Assembly (NCBI RefSeq): GCF_965229315.1
Contig: NZ_CBDDJA010000002.1
Location: 3,162,001 to 3,226,000, forward strand
Direction of reading: 5' to 3'
From: Pelomonas sp965229315
Lineage (GTDB): Bacteria > Pseudomonadota > Gammaproteobacteria > Burkholderiales > Burkholderiaceae_C
DNA length: 64,000 nt
Every line of letters starts with the position of its first letter. Within the stretch, counting starts at the first letter, position 1. Shown one piece after another: positions 55,654-63,491 of this stretch. Position numbers and translations under genes: made by a program. The notes beneath the pieces were generated by a model that was not told where the DNA came from, did not search any database, and was given only the letters and a program-made list of their open reading frames with translations.

Positions 55654-56272
55654 CCACTGCCGCCATCGCCGCGGCGATGGCCGTGCCACCGATGGCGGGC
55701 GCCTGCCACTGCGCCGGCAGCGAAGACATCGCCAGCACCAGCAGCAACAGCCCGGCACCGACGAACACCTTGCCGGCGAAGCGGTGGGTCTGGTCCCAGA
55801 CGCGTTCGTTGCTCAGCGTCCAAGGCGTGCGGATGCCGACCGTGTAGTTGGAGCGCAGCTTGCCGAGCACGTTGCCCATGACGACGAACAGCCCGCCCAC
55901 CAGCAGCAGCGGCATGCGGGCCGCCGGGCCGGTCAGGCCGAGCGCCATGGCCACGACCTGGGCCTGCACCAGCGCCAGCAGCAGCGTGACGCCGACGAAG
56001 ATGGTGGTGACCGCCTTCGCAGAGCGGCGCAGGTTGTCGCCGCGCGGGTCGATGCGCGGCAGCAGCCATTGCACACCCAGGAGCGCGAGCGCCGTCCCCG
56101 GCAGCATGAAGAGACCGACCGTGGCGCCTGACCAACCGTCGACGTCGCCATGCATGTTGAAGTGCACCGGCACCTGCGCGCCCTCGGGCAGTTGCGTGCG
56201 CGCCCACACGCCGGCCAGCACCATGGCGGCGATCAGCACGAGCTGGATGCGAAGGCCGAATCGTTCAAGCAT
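55616..56272 (-). CDS. SdpI/DUF1648 family membrane protein
   Basis: A 218-residue protein with six predicted helices. DUF1648 sequence (VPVHFNMHGDVDGWSG) is followed by the SdpI domain (NYTVGIRTPWTLSNERVWDQ and THRFAGKVFVGAG). SdpI in Bacillus subtilis is the immunity protein to the SdpC toxin and sequesters the regulator SdpR. Here it overlaps an ArsR-family gene by 8 nt. No SdpC-like toxin gene is seen. Confidence 0.9.
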   Translation of the reverse strand: MLERFGLRIQLVLIAAMVLAGVWARTQLPEGAQVPVHFNMHGDVDGWSGATVGLFMLPGTALALLGVQWLLPRIDPRGDNLRRSAKAVTTIFVGVTLLLALVQAQVVAMALGLTGPAARMPLLLVGGLFVVMGNVLGKLRSNYTVGIRTPWTLSNERVWDQTHRFAGKVFVGAGLLLLVLAMSSLPAQWQAPAIGGTAIAAAMAAVVKSWWLWRRQQG

Positions 56273-56576
56273 GGGAACCTCCTGTCTTGCGTCTGGATGA
56301 GGACTTCGCCTGGGCCTCGCCGATGCCGAACACCTCGGCGAAGCCGAGCAACGCTTCTTCGAGCGTGGACACGTTGAGGCGATAGGTGATGGTGGTGCCG
56401 GCCTTGTCGGCGCTGACCAGGTCGGCCTCGCGCAGCACGCCGAAATGGCCCGACAGCGTCGGCTTGGCCAGGTCGAAGCACCCGGCCAGTTCGCCGGCCG
56501 TCATCTCGCGCTCGCGCAGCAGCTGCAGGATGCGCCGCCGCGTCGGGTCGCTGAGTGCCTTGAAGACTTTGTCCAT
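56265..56576 (-). CDS. ArsR/SdpR-family transcriptional repressor
   Basis: A 103-residue winged-helix protein: KVFKALSDPTRRRILQLLRE, MTAGELAGCFDLAKPTLSGH and TTITYRLNVSTLEE. This is the SdpR-type subgroup with no metal-binding CxC motif in helix 3. It precedes the SdpI-like gene with an 8-nt overlap and most likely represses its own operon. ATG 56576 is chosen; a TTG at 56594 would add six residues. Confidence 0.92.
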   Translation of the reverse strand: MDKVFKALSDPTRRRILQLLREREMTAGELAGCFDLAKPTLSGHFGVLREADLVSADKAGTTITYRLNVSTLEEALLGFAEVFGIGEAQAKSSSRRKTGGSHA

Positions 56577-56604
56577 GGTTCGGTATTTTGCCAATCAACG
56601 AAAT

Positions 56605-57891
56605 TTAGTCAAGCCGGGACGCGAACGCCTGCGGATAGCGCCGCCCGTACCAGTTGCGCACCTGCTCGTGATCGAGCCGCAGGAAGCTCCCGAGCTCCGG
56701 CACGGCCAGCAGCAGCGCGCCGCTGGCCAGGAAGCCCAGCGCCATGCAGAGGTAGACGGCGTCGACGCGGCACTGCGTCAGCAGCACGCCCGCGGCCGCC
56801 GGCGCCACGCCGGCCGCGAGATGGGCCAGCGTCAGCTGGGCCGCCGCCATGCGCGAGCGGAAATGCGCCGGAATCGCCAGCGTGCGATGGGTCTGGCCCA
56901 CCAGCTGCGTGACCGACATGCACAGGCCCATCAGCGCGAAGCAGGCGAGCAGCGCCGGCGGGTGATCGCAGGCGCCCGCGGCGGCCATGGCGCCCGCGCA
57001 GACGCCGATGGCGGCAGCGATGGCACGCACACGGTCCAGCCGGCGGATGAGCGCCTCCGCCAGGCCCGCGACGCCGGCCATCACGCCCAGCGACAGCGCG
57101 GCATGGCAGGCGCCCAGCCAGCCGCCGGACAGGCCCAGCGCCTGCAGCCGCAGCGGCAGCAGCAGCCCGGTCGCCGGCAGGAAGAACACCATCATCAGCG
57201 CACCCGTCAGCGTCCACCAGCGGTCGATGGGAACGCCCCACTTGGCACGCAGGCCGGCGCCCACGTCGCCCAGCCATGCGGCCGGCGCGGCAATGGCCGG
57301 CGCGCCCAGGGGCCGGTCCAGGCGCATCGCCGTGCCCGCGGCCATGAGCGCCAGCAGCAGCGAGCCCATCATGGCCGCAGCGACGCCGTCCAGGGCCAGC
57401 AGAGCGCCGCTCACGCCGGGGCCCAGCAGTCCGCCCAGCGCCTGAGCCCCGCGGCGCAGCCGGATCGCCGCCGGCAGGCGGTCCGCGTCCACCAACTCCG
57501 GCAGCAGGCTGACCTGGGCGGGCAACAGCGCCGCGCCGGCCAGCGCGGACACAACGCCGCAAAGGCACAGCAGCAGCCCGTTGTCGACCGCCATGCCGGC
57601 CAGCATGGCCAGCGCCAGCGCCTCGATGAGCAGCACGCCGCGCGCGCACTGCACCACGCGGTGCTTGGGCCAGCGGTCCCCCAGCGGCGACAGCAGCGGC
57701 AGGGCCAGCATCGCGCAGATCGCCGTGATCGCGCCATAGCGTGCGAGCGCGGTCGCCCCACCCGAGCTCGCGATCCACCAGGCCAGCGTGGTCTGCGTGG
57801 ACGCCGTCGCCAGCAGCCCCGCCATCTCGCCGAGCAGCAGCCTGCGCGCAGCGGGCGGGCAGTGGCGCAGGGGGGCTGCGAATGAAGTCAT
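56605..57891 (-). CDS. MFS transporter
   Basis: A 428-residue permease with about twelve helices. The motif between helices 2 and 3 reads LSPLGDRWPKHRVV, the major-facilitator pattern GxxxDRxxxR in a loose form. Closest in layout to enterobactin-exporter/tetracycline-type DHA1 or EntS-like permeases. Substrate unknown. It is divergent from a MocR regulator, with three operator-like repeats in the 188 nt between. Confidence 0.85.
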   Translation of the reverse strand: MTSFAAPLRHCPPAARRLLLGEMAGLLATASTQTTLAWWIASSGGATALARYGAITAICAMLALPLLSPLGDRWPKHRVVQCARGVLLIEALALAMLAGMAVDNGLLLCLCGVVSALAGAALLPAQVSLLPELVDADRLPAAIRLRRGAQALGGLLGPGVSGALLALDGVAAAMMGSLLLALMAAGTAMRLDRPLGAPAIAAPAAWLGDVGAGLRAKWGVPIDRWWTLTGALMMVFFLPATGLLLPLRLQALGLSGGWLGACHAALSLGVMAGVAGLAEALIRRLDRVRAIAAAIGVCAGAMAAAGACDHPPALLACFALMGLCMSVTQLVGQTHRTLAIPAHFRSRMAAAQLTLAHLAAGVAPAAAGVLLTQCRVDAVYLCMALGFLASGALLLAVPELGSFLRLDHEQVRNWYGRRYPQAFASRLD

Positions 57892-57971
57892 GTCTGGATG
57901 TCCTGGGAGTCGGGGCATCGGGACTCTAGGCAGCACGCCCAGCGCGCGGCAGACCCAGCCAGCCCCTTTGG

Positions 57972-58027
57972 CGATCGATGCAGGCAGGCGCTGTATCGAT
58001 CGCAGGCGGACACCCGTGCATCGATAC
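57972..58027. promoter_or_regulatory. Operator-like array between the MFS and MocR genes
   Basis: Three copies of an 11-base element: TGCATCGATCG (minus strand, 57972-57982), TGTATCGATCG (57992-58002) and TGCATCGATAC (58017-58027). Centre distances are 20 and 25 bases. The lie between divergent start codons and suits a regulator binding to several half-sites. Confidence 0.6.
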
Positions 58028-58079
58028 GGCCGGGCCGGCTGCCGATATCGTTCGCCCCTTTTCCCTCGCCGCCCGCAAC

Positions 58080-59481
58080 GTGACGTCTCGCCCGCCTCTG
58101 TACCTGGCGCTCGCCGATGCGCTGATCCAGTCCCTGCACGCCGGCCGCTACCGCCCCGGCGACCGGCTGCCGTCGGTCCGCGAGCTGTGCCGCACCCACG
58201 GGCTCAGCCTGGCCACCGTGACCCATGCGCTGCACCGCCTGGAAGACGCGGGCTGGATCGAGGCCCGCCCGCGGCGCGGGTTCTTCGTGCGCGCTGCGCC
58301 GGACGCCTCGACGCGGCGCCCGCCACCCATGACGTCCGCGCTGCAACTGGAGGAGCGGCGGCAGCGGCTGTTGGCGCTCGCCGCCTCGCGGGAGGGCCTG
58401 CTGTCGCTGGGCCACCTCGCGCTGGCGCCGGCGCTGCTGCCGCTGGCCGCACTGCGCCGGGAGCTGGCCGCCTGCCTGCGGACCGGGGCCGGTGCGCTGG
58501 CGTCGGGCAGCGTCTTCGGCAGCCAGGCCTTGCGCGAGCAGTTCGCCGCCCGGCTGGATCGCCGGGGCGTGCGGGCCAGCACCGAGGACCTGGTCCTGAC
58601 CCAGGGCGATGGGGAGTCCTTGCAGCTGTGCCTGGGCCTGCTGGCACGGCCCGGCGAGCGCGTCGCGGTGGCATCGCCGGGTTCACTGCGGGTGCTGGAG
58701 GTCGTGGCGGCGCTGGACCTTCAGCCCGTCGAGCTGCCCCTGCCGCCGGCGGGCGACGCGCTGGCGGCCTGGCTGGCGCGCGAGCGGCCCGCCGCCTGCG
58801 TGATCGACCTGGGCCTGCTCGCCACGGCGGCCGGCCCCATGGACGACGCCGACAAGCAGGCGCTGGTGACGCTGCTGAAGGCGCATGGCGTCGCCATCAT
58901 CGAGTTCGACATGATGGGCGAGCTGCACCGCGGCGCCGAGGGCGGCCGCCCGCTGAAGTCCTTCGACGCCACGGACGAGGTCATCTACTGCACCAGCCTG
59001 GCCTGCATCACCGGCCCGGGCTTCAGCCTGGGCTGCGTCGCCAGCGGGCGCCACCGCCTGCGGCTGCGCGCGGCGCGCACGGTGCATGGCGAGCTGATCC
59101 CGCTGCTGACCGACCGGGCGCTCGCCGGCTTCCTGGCCGGGCCCGCCTTCGAGGCCCATCTGCGGCGGCTGCGCTCGTGCCTGCGCCAGCAGGTGGCGGC
59201 CTGGACCCACGCCGTGAGGTTGCATTTCCCGCCGGGCACGCGCGTGTCGGCCGGCGACACGGGCTATGTGCTGTGGGTGGAACTGCCCGCGGGGCTGGAC
59301 ACGTTGGCTCTGCTGGCGCAGGCCCAGGCCGACGGCTATGGCTTCGTGCCGGGGGCCGTCTTCAGCCCGTCGGGGCGCTTCGACCACTGCTTGCGCCTGA
59401 CGGCGGCGCATCCGCTGGACGCGCCTCCAGCATATTGGCGCGGCGGCGCGCGGGATGCTGTCGCGCGTCAGCCCAGCCTAG
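58080..59481 (+). CDS. MocR-type GntR regulator, aminotransferase domain without PLP lysine; apparent 3' frameshift
   Basis: N-terminal GntR winged helix (about 1-70; DRLPSVRELCRTHGLSLATV) and a fold type I aminotransferase domain. The PLP-binding lysine region, SFSKT in relatives, here reads TSLACIT with a Cys codon at 59004, and the Asn-Pro and Tyr contacts are gone too, so it cannot be a normal PLP enzyme. GTG 58080 is chosen because the operator array lies in the longer 57978 frame. As given, the frame runs to 60320 antisense to plsC. Removing one C at 59424-59425 yields a natural end: LQHIGAAARGMLSRVSPA and stop at 59481. Confidence 0.65.
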
Positions 59482-60196
59482 CGACGATCGAGGCCCGCAG
59501 CGCTTCCGCCAGTGCCCGGCGATCCAGGCCTTCGGACGCCACGCTGGGCAGCACCTGCACGTCGAAGCCCAACCCGCGCGCCGACGCGATGCGCCACAGG
59601 CTCTGCACCAGCGTCGTGTCGCCGACGAAGCGCGCTGCCGTGCTGAAACGCTCGCCCGGCTCGTGCCAGCGCAACACGACCGGCAGCACCGGCGCCTGCA
59701 CCGACACGGCCGCCTGCAGCAGGTTGGCATGGAAAGGCAGCAGCTCGGGGCCCGTGCCCGTGGTGCCCTCGGGGAACACGGCCACGCAGTCACCGGCCTG
59801 CAGCGCCGCGGCCGTCTGGTGCACGACGCGCAGCGCGTCGCGCTTGCTGGCCCGCTCGATGAACAGCGTGCCCGCGCCTTCGACGAGCGCACCGACCAGC
59901 GGCCAGTGCTTCACGTCGGCCTTGGAGACGAATCGCGCCTGCGGCAGCACCGCATGCAGGCCGGCGATGTCCAGCCAGGAGACGTGGTTGGCCACCAGCA
60001 GGTGGCCGGCGGGTACCGCGCTGGCAGCGCTGTCGGCCTTCAACGTGATGCCCAGGATGCGCAGCGTCTTGACGGACCACCACTGGATCAGCGCATGCCG
60101 CTCGGGCGCCGTCAGCAGGTCGAAGCGGCGCTTCACGATCCACAGGCCGTGCAGCACATGGGGCGTGAGGCGCGCCAGGCGCCAGACGGCCCTCAT
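59468..60196 (-). CDS. 1-acyl-sn-glycerol-3-phosphate acyltransferase (PlsC-like)
   Basis: A 242-residue acyltransferase. The HX4D catalytic motif is in NHVSWLD, the substrate motif in FPEGTTG, and FIERASKRDA follows. It adds the second acyl chain to lysophosphatidic acid or a related lysophospholipid at the inner membrane. ATGA overlap with pyrC' upstream. Last gene of the pyr operon. Confidence 0.92.
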   Translation of the reverse strand: MRAVWRLARLTPHVLHGLWIVKRRFDLLTAPERHALIQWWSVKTLRILGITLKADSAASAVPAGHLLVANHVSWLDIAGLHAVLPQARFVSKADVKHWPLVGALVEGAGTLFIERASKRDALRVVHQTAAALQAGDCVAVFPEGTTGTGPELLPFHANLLQAAVSVQAPVLPVVLRWHEPGERFSTAARFVGDTTLVQSLWRIASARGLGFDVQVLPSVASEGLDRRALAEALRASIVARLG

Positions 60197-61497
60197 GCGG
60201 CGTCGCAGGCGATGTGCCCGGCCACCAGCGTGCAGCGCACACGCGCCGGCAGCTCGAAGCCGCTGGACGCGAACGCGAACGGTGTGTGCTTGCCCTGGCT
60301 GGCCAGTGCCTCGGGCGTGACGGCCCAGCTCGCGCCGGCGTCGAACACGCAGACGTCGGCCACGCCGCCTTCGACGAGACGGCCGGCACTGGCGGCCAGT
60401 GAACCTAAAGCGTTGCCCAGCACGCGCACGGGTTCGGCGGTGACGACGGCAAGCGCCCGCTGCAGCGGCAGGCCCGAGTCACGCGCCCAGCGCAGGCTCA
60501 GGGAGAGCAGCAGCTCCAGGCCGGTCGCGCCGGGCGTGGCCTCGGCGAAGGGCACGGCCTTCTCGTCGGTGGTCACGGGCATGTGGTCGGACACCAGCGC
60601 GTCCAGCGTGCCGTCGGCCAGGCCGGCGCGCAGCGCGTCGCGGTCGCGGCCCTGGCGCAGCGGCGGCGTCAGGCGCATGGCGGAGTCGAAGTAGCCGATG
60701 TCCACGTCGCTGAGGTGCAGCGAGTTGATGGACACGTCGGCCGTCACGGGCAGTCCTTCGCGCTTGGCAGCGCGCACCAGTTCCACGCCGGCGGCGCTGC
60801 TGATGCGGCACAGGTGCACGCGGGCGCCCGTGGCGCGGACCAGCTCGAAGATCGTGTGCAACGCCACCGTCTCGGCGCTGACCGGCACGCCGGACAGGCC
60901 CAGCCGCGTGGCCACCGCGCCGCTCGCGGCCACGCCGCCACCGAGGTAGAAGTCCTGCGGGCGCAGCCACACGGTGTAGCCATAGGTGGCGGCGTACTGC
61001 AGCGCACGGCTCAGCACCAGCGTGTCCTTGATCGGCACCTCGGCCTGCGAGAAGCCGATGCAGCCGGCCTCGGTCAGCTCGGCCATCTCCGTCAGCGCCT
61101 GGCCCTGGAGCTGGCGCGTCAGCGCGCCGAGCGGGAACAGTCGGCAGCGGCTCAACTTGCGGGCGCGGAACTTCAGCATCTCGACCAGGCCGGGCTCGTC
61201 CAGCACGGGGTCCGTGTCGGGCGGGCAGACCAGGCTGGTCACGCCGCCGGCCGCGGCGGCGGCGAGTTCGCTTTCCAGCAGGCCCTCGTGCTCGTGGCCA
61301 GGCTCGCGCAGCCGGGCGCACAGGTCGACGAGGCCGGGCGCGACGACGAGGCCGGTGGCATCGACGGTGCGATCGGCGTCGAAGCCAGCCACGTCGCCCA
61401 GGTGCACGATGCGGCCGTTGGCGATGGCGACGTCGCCGATGCAGTCGAGGTTCGAGGCCGGGTCAACAAGGCGGCCGTTCTTGATCAGGATCTTCAC
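60193..61497 (-). CDS. Dihydroorotase-like protein PyrC' (inactive homologue)
   Basis: A 434-residue amidohydrolase fold, second in position after pyrB. The metal-binding HxH of active dihydroorotase, in DxHVHLREPG, here reads DLCARLREPG; the next His is replaced in HLCRISSAAG, and SDHMP keeps only the Asp. The sequence is otherwise well conserved. In Pseudomonas such a PyrC' is a structural partner of aspartate carbamoyltransferase. GTG 61497 with GGGAG 8 nt upstream. A working pyrC should be elsewhere in the genome. Confidence 0.9.
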   Translation of the reverse strand: MKILIKNGRLVDPASNLDCIGDVAIANGRIVHLGDVAGFDADRTVDATGLVVAPGLVDLCARLREPGHEHEGLLESELAAAAAGGVTSLVCPPDTDPVLDEPGLVEMLKFRARKLSRCRLFPLGALTRQLQGQALTEMAELTEAGCIGFSQAEVPIKDTLVLSRALQYAATYGYTVWLRPQDFYLGGGVAASGAVATRLGLSGVPVSAETVALHTIFELVRATGARVHLCRISSAAGVELVRAAKREGLPVTADVSINSLHLSDVDIGYFDSAMRLTPPLRQGRDRDALRAGLADGTLDALVSDHMPVTTDEKAVPFAEATPGATGLELLLSLSLRWARDSGLPLQRALAVVTAEPVRVLGNALGSLAASAGRLVEGGVADVCVFDAGASWAVTPEALASQGKHTPFAFASSGFELPARVRCTLVAGHIACDAA

Positions 61498-61590
61498 TTG
61501 CAGCACTCCCGTGCAGAACCAGCCAAGGCGCGCGCAGCGTCGCCGTCTATCGAGTAACTGCCGCCGATCCGGCTTTGCCGGGCGGCCGGG

Positions 61591-61638
61591 AGTGCCCCCT
61601 TGAGGGGGTGGCGCGAAGCGCCGCGGGGGTGGGTCGTC
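61591..61638 (-). repeat. GC-rich double-hairpin element between pyrB and pyrC'
   Basis: Two tandem hairpins: CCCCC/GGGGG with a TTGA loop (61595-61608) and GGCGC/GCGCC with a GAA loop (61610-61622), then GCGGGGGTGGGT. Similar elements are common between Burkholderiales genes. It ends two bases from the pyrB stop. Confidence 0.6.
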
Positions 61639-61639
61639 C

Positions 61640-62602
61640 TCATGCTTCGTTCCCGGCGAGGATGGCCATGACCGCCATTCGGACAGCGATGCCGAATGTC
61701 ACTTGAGGCAGGATCACGCTGCTCTTGCCGTCGGCCACTTCGGACGCGATCTCCACGCCGCGGTTGATGGGGCCGGGGTGCATGACGATGGCATCGGGCT
61801 TGGCGAGTGCCAGCTTGTCCGGCGTCAGGCCGAAGTGCTTGAAGAACTCGCCGCTGCTGGGCAGCATGCCGCCGTTCATGCGCTCGTTCTGCAGGCGCAG
61901 CATGATGACGACGTCGGCGTCGCGCACGCCCTCCGCCATGTCGTGGCAGACGCGCACGCCCATGTCGCGCAGGTCGCCGGGCACCAGCGTCTTGGGGCCC
62001 ACCGCACGGATCTCGGGCACGCCCAGGATGCTGAGCGCGTGGATGTCCGAGCGGGCCACGCGCGAATGCACGATGTCGCCGACGATGGCGACCGTCAGGT
62101 TGCGGAAGTCCTTCTTGAAGTGCCGGATCGTGTACATGTCCAGCAGGCCCTGCGTCGGGTGCGCGTGGCGGCCGTCGCCGGCATTCACGACGTGCACGTG
62201 CGGCGCGCAGTGCTGGGCGATCAGGTGCGGCGCGCCGCTCTCGCTGTGGCGCACGACGAACATGTCGGCGTGCATGGCGCTGAGGTTGGCCACCGTGTCC
62301 AAGAGCGTTTCGCCCTTGGCGGTGGAGCTGCGCGCGATGTCCAGGTTGATGACGTCGGCCGACAGGCGCTTGGCGGCGATCTCGAAGGTGGTGCGGGTGC
62401 GCGTGCTGTTCTCGAAGAACAGGTTGAACACCGACTTGCCGCGCAGCAGCGGCACCTTCTTGACGTCCCGGTCGTTGACGGACAGGAAGCTGCCGGCCGT
62501 GTCCAGGATCTGCTCCATGACCGCGCGCGGCAGTCCTTCGGTAGACAGCAGGTGGATCAGCTCGCCGTGCTTGTTGAGTTGAGGGTTGCGTTTGCTGAGC
62601 AT
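61640..62602 (-). CDS. pyrB: Aspartate carbamoyltransferase catalytic chain
   Basis: A 320-residue enzyme of pyrimidine synthesis. Carbamoyl phosphate site FFENSTRTRTTFE, active-site Lys in SSTAKGETLLDT, HAHPTQGLLDM and MHPGPINRGVE. No pyrI chain is nearby; PyrC' probably stands in as partner. ATG 62602 shares one base with the pyrR stop (TGATG). Confidence 0.97.
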   Translation of the reverse strand: MLSKRNPQLNKHGELIHLLSTEGLPRAVMEQILDTAGSFLSVNDRDVKKVPLLRGKSVFNLFFENSTRTRTTFEIAAKRLSADVINLDIARSSTAKGETLLDTVANLSAMHADMFVVRHSESGAPHLIAQHCAPHVHVVNAGDGRHAHPTQGLLDMYTIRHFKKDFRNLTVAIVGDIVHSRVARSDIHALSILGVPEIRAVGPKTLVPGDLRDMGVRVCHDMAEGVRDADVVIMLRLQNERMNGGMLPSSGEFFKHFGLTPDKLALAKPDAIVMHPGPINRGVEIASEVADGKSSVILPQVTFGIAVRMAVMAILAGNEA

Positions 62603-63087
62603 CACTTCACCTCGAAGCTGAAGCGGCCATCTTCGCCACGGACCAGGCGCAGGCTCTGGTCGGCTTTGAGCGTCACGCGCGCGGCCGAGAACGCCGGCTC
62701 GATGGGCAATTGCCGCCCGCCGCGGTCCACCAGCACCGCCAGCCGCACGCTGGCCGGACGGCCGAAGTCGAACAGCTCGTTGATGACGGCGCGCGTGGTG
62801 CGGCCGGTGAAGAGCACGTCGTCGATCAACAGGATGTCGCGGCCGTTGACGTCGAAGGGCAGCTTGGTGTGGTCCGCCTTGGCCATGCCGCGCGAACCGA
62901 AGTCGTCGCGGTGCATGGCGCTGGAGATGGTGCCGGCGGCCACGGCCAGATCGGCCGCCAGCCGCTCGGCCAGCCAGGCGCCGCCGCTCCAGATGCCCAC
63001 CAGGGCGGTCTCGGGCGTCAGCAGCCGCTGCACACCGCGTTGGAGTTCGAGGTACAGGCCCTCGGCATCAAGCAGCAGTTCACTCAT
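62602..63087 (-). CDS. pyrR: PyrR pyrimidine regulator / uracil phosphoribosyltransferase
   Basis: A 161-residue type I phosphoribosyltransferase. PRPP loop ILLIDDVLFTGRTTRAV is diagnostic; VGIWSGGAWLAERL and FDFGRPASVRLAVLVDRGGR agree. It makes UMP from uracil and PRPP and may bind pyr mRNA. No attenuator structure is evident in the coding overlaps. Overlaps ruvX by 4 nt. Confidence 0.95.
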   Translation of the reverse strand: MSELLLDAEGLYLELQRGVQRLLTPETALVGIWSGGAWLAERLAADLAVAAGTISSAMHRDDFGSRGMAKADHTKLPFDVNGRDILLIDDVLFTGRTTRAVINELFDFGRPASVRLAVLVDRGGRQLPIEPAFSAARVTLKADQSLRLVRGEDGRFSFEVK

Positions 63088-63491
63088 GGGTGTTCTCGAA
63101 AAAACTGTTCCAGGATCAGCGCAGCCGCCGCCGCGTCCACGTCGCGCGCGCCAGCGGCTTCAGCGTCGACGCTGGTGTAGCGCTCGTCCACCTCGAAGAC
63201 CGGCAGGTGGTGGCGGCCGGCCAGCCGCCGGCCGAAGTTCTGCGCCTTGGCCGTCATCTCATGCGGCGCGCCGTCCGGGTACCGAGGCACGCCCACGACC
63301 AGGGCGTCGGGCTGCCAGGTCTTCACGAGTGCGGCGACCGCGTCGAAGTCGCCGCTCTTGATCGTGCCGCGCGGTTCGGCCGAGCCGAGCAGGCGCGTGC
63401 CGCTGGCCACGCCGATGCGGCGCAGGCCGAAGTCGAAGGCAAGAAAGGACTGGAGACGGGCAGGATCGGCGGAGGCCACGGTCGGCCTCAT
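63084..63491 (-). CDS. ruvX: Holliday junction resolvase-like protein RuvX/YqgF
   Basis: A 135-residue RNase-H-fold protein: LAFDFGLRRIGVASG, VVGVPRYPDGAPH and VDERYTSVDAE plus DAAAAALILEQF, with the acidic active-site residues in place. YqgF proteins act in pre-16S rRNA 5' processing. ATGA overlaps on both sides. Confidence 0.95.
   Translation of the reverse strand: MRPTVASADPARLQSFLAFDFGLRRIGVASGTRLLGSAEPRGTIKSGDFDAVAALVKTWQPDALVVGVPRYPDGAPHEMTAKAQNFGRRLAGRHHLPVFEVDERYTSVDAEAAGARDVDAAAAALILEQFFREHP

Noticed and set aside
59482..60320. Continuation of the MocR frame as a genuine C-terminal domain
   Set aside because: It is exactly antisense to plsC, shows no fold, and a one-base change explains the loss of the stop.
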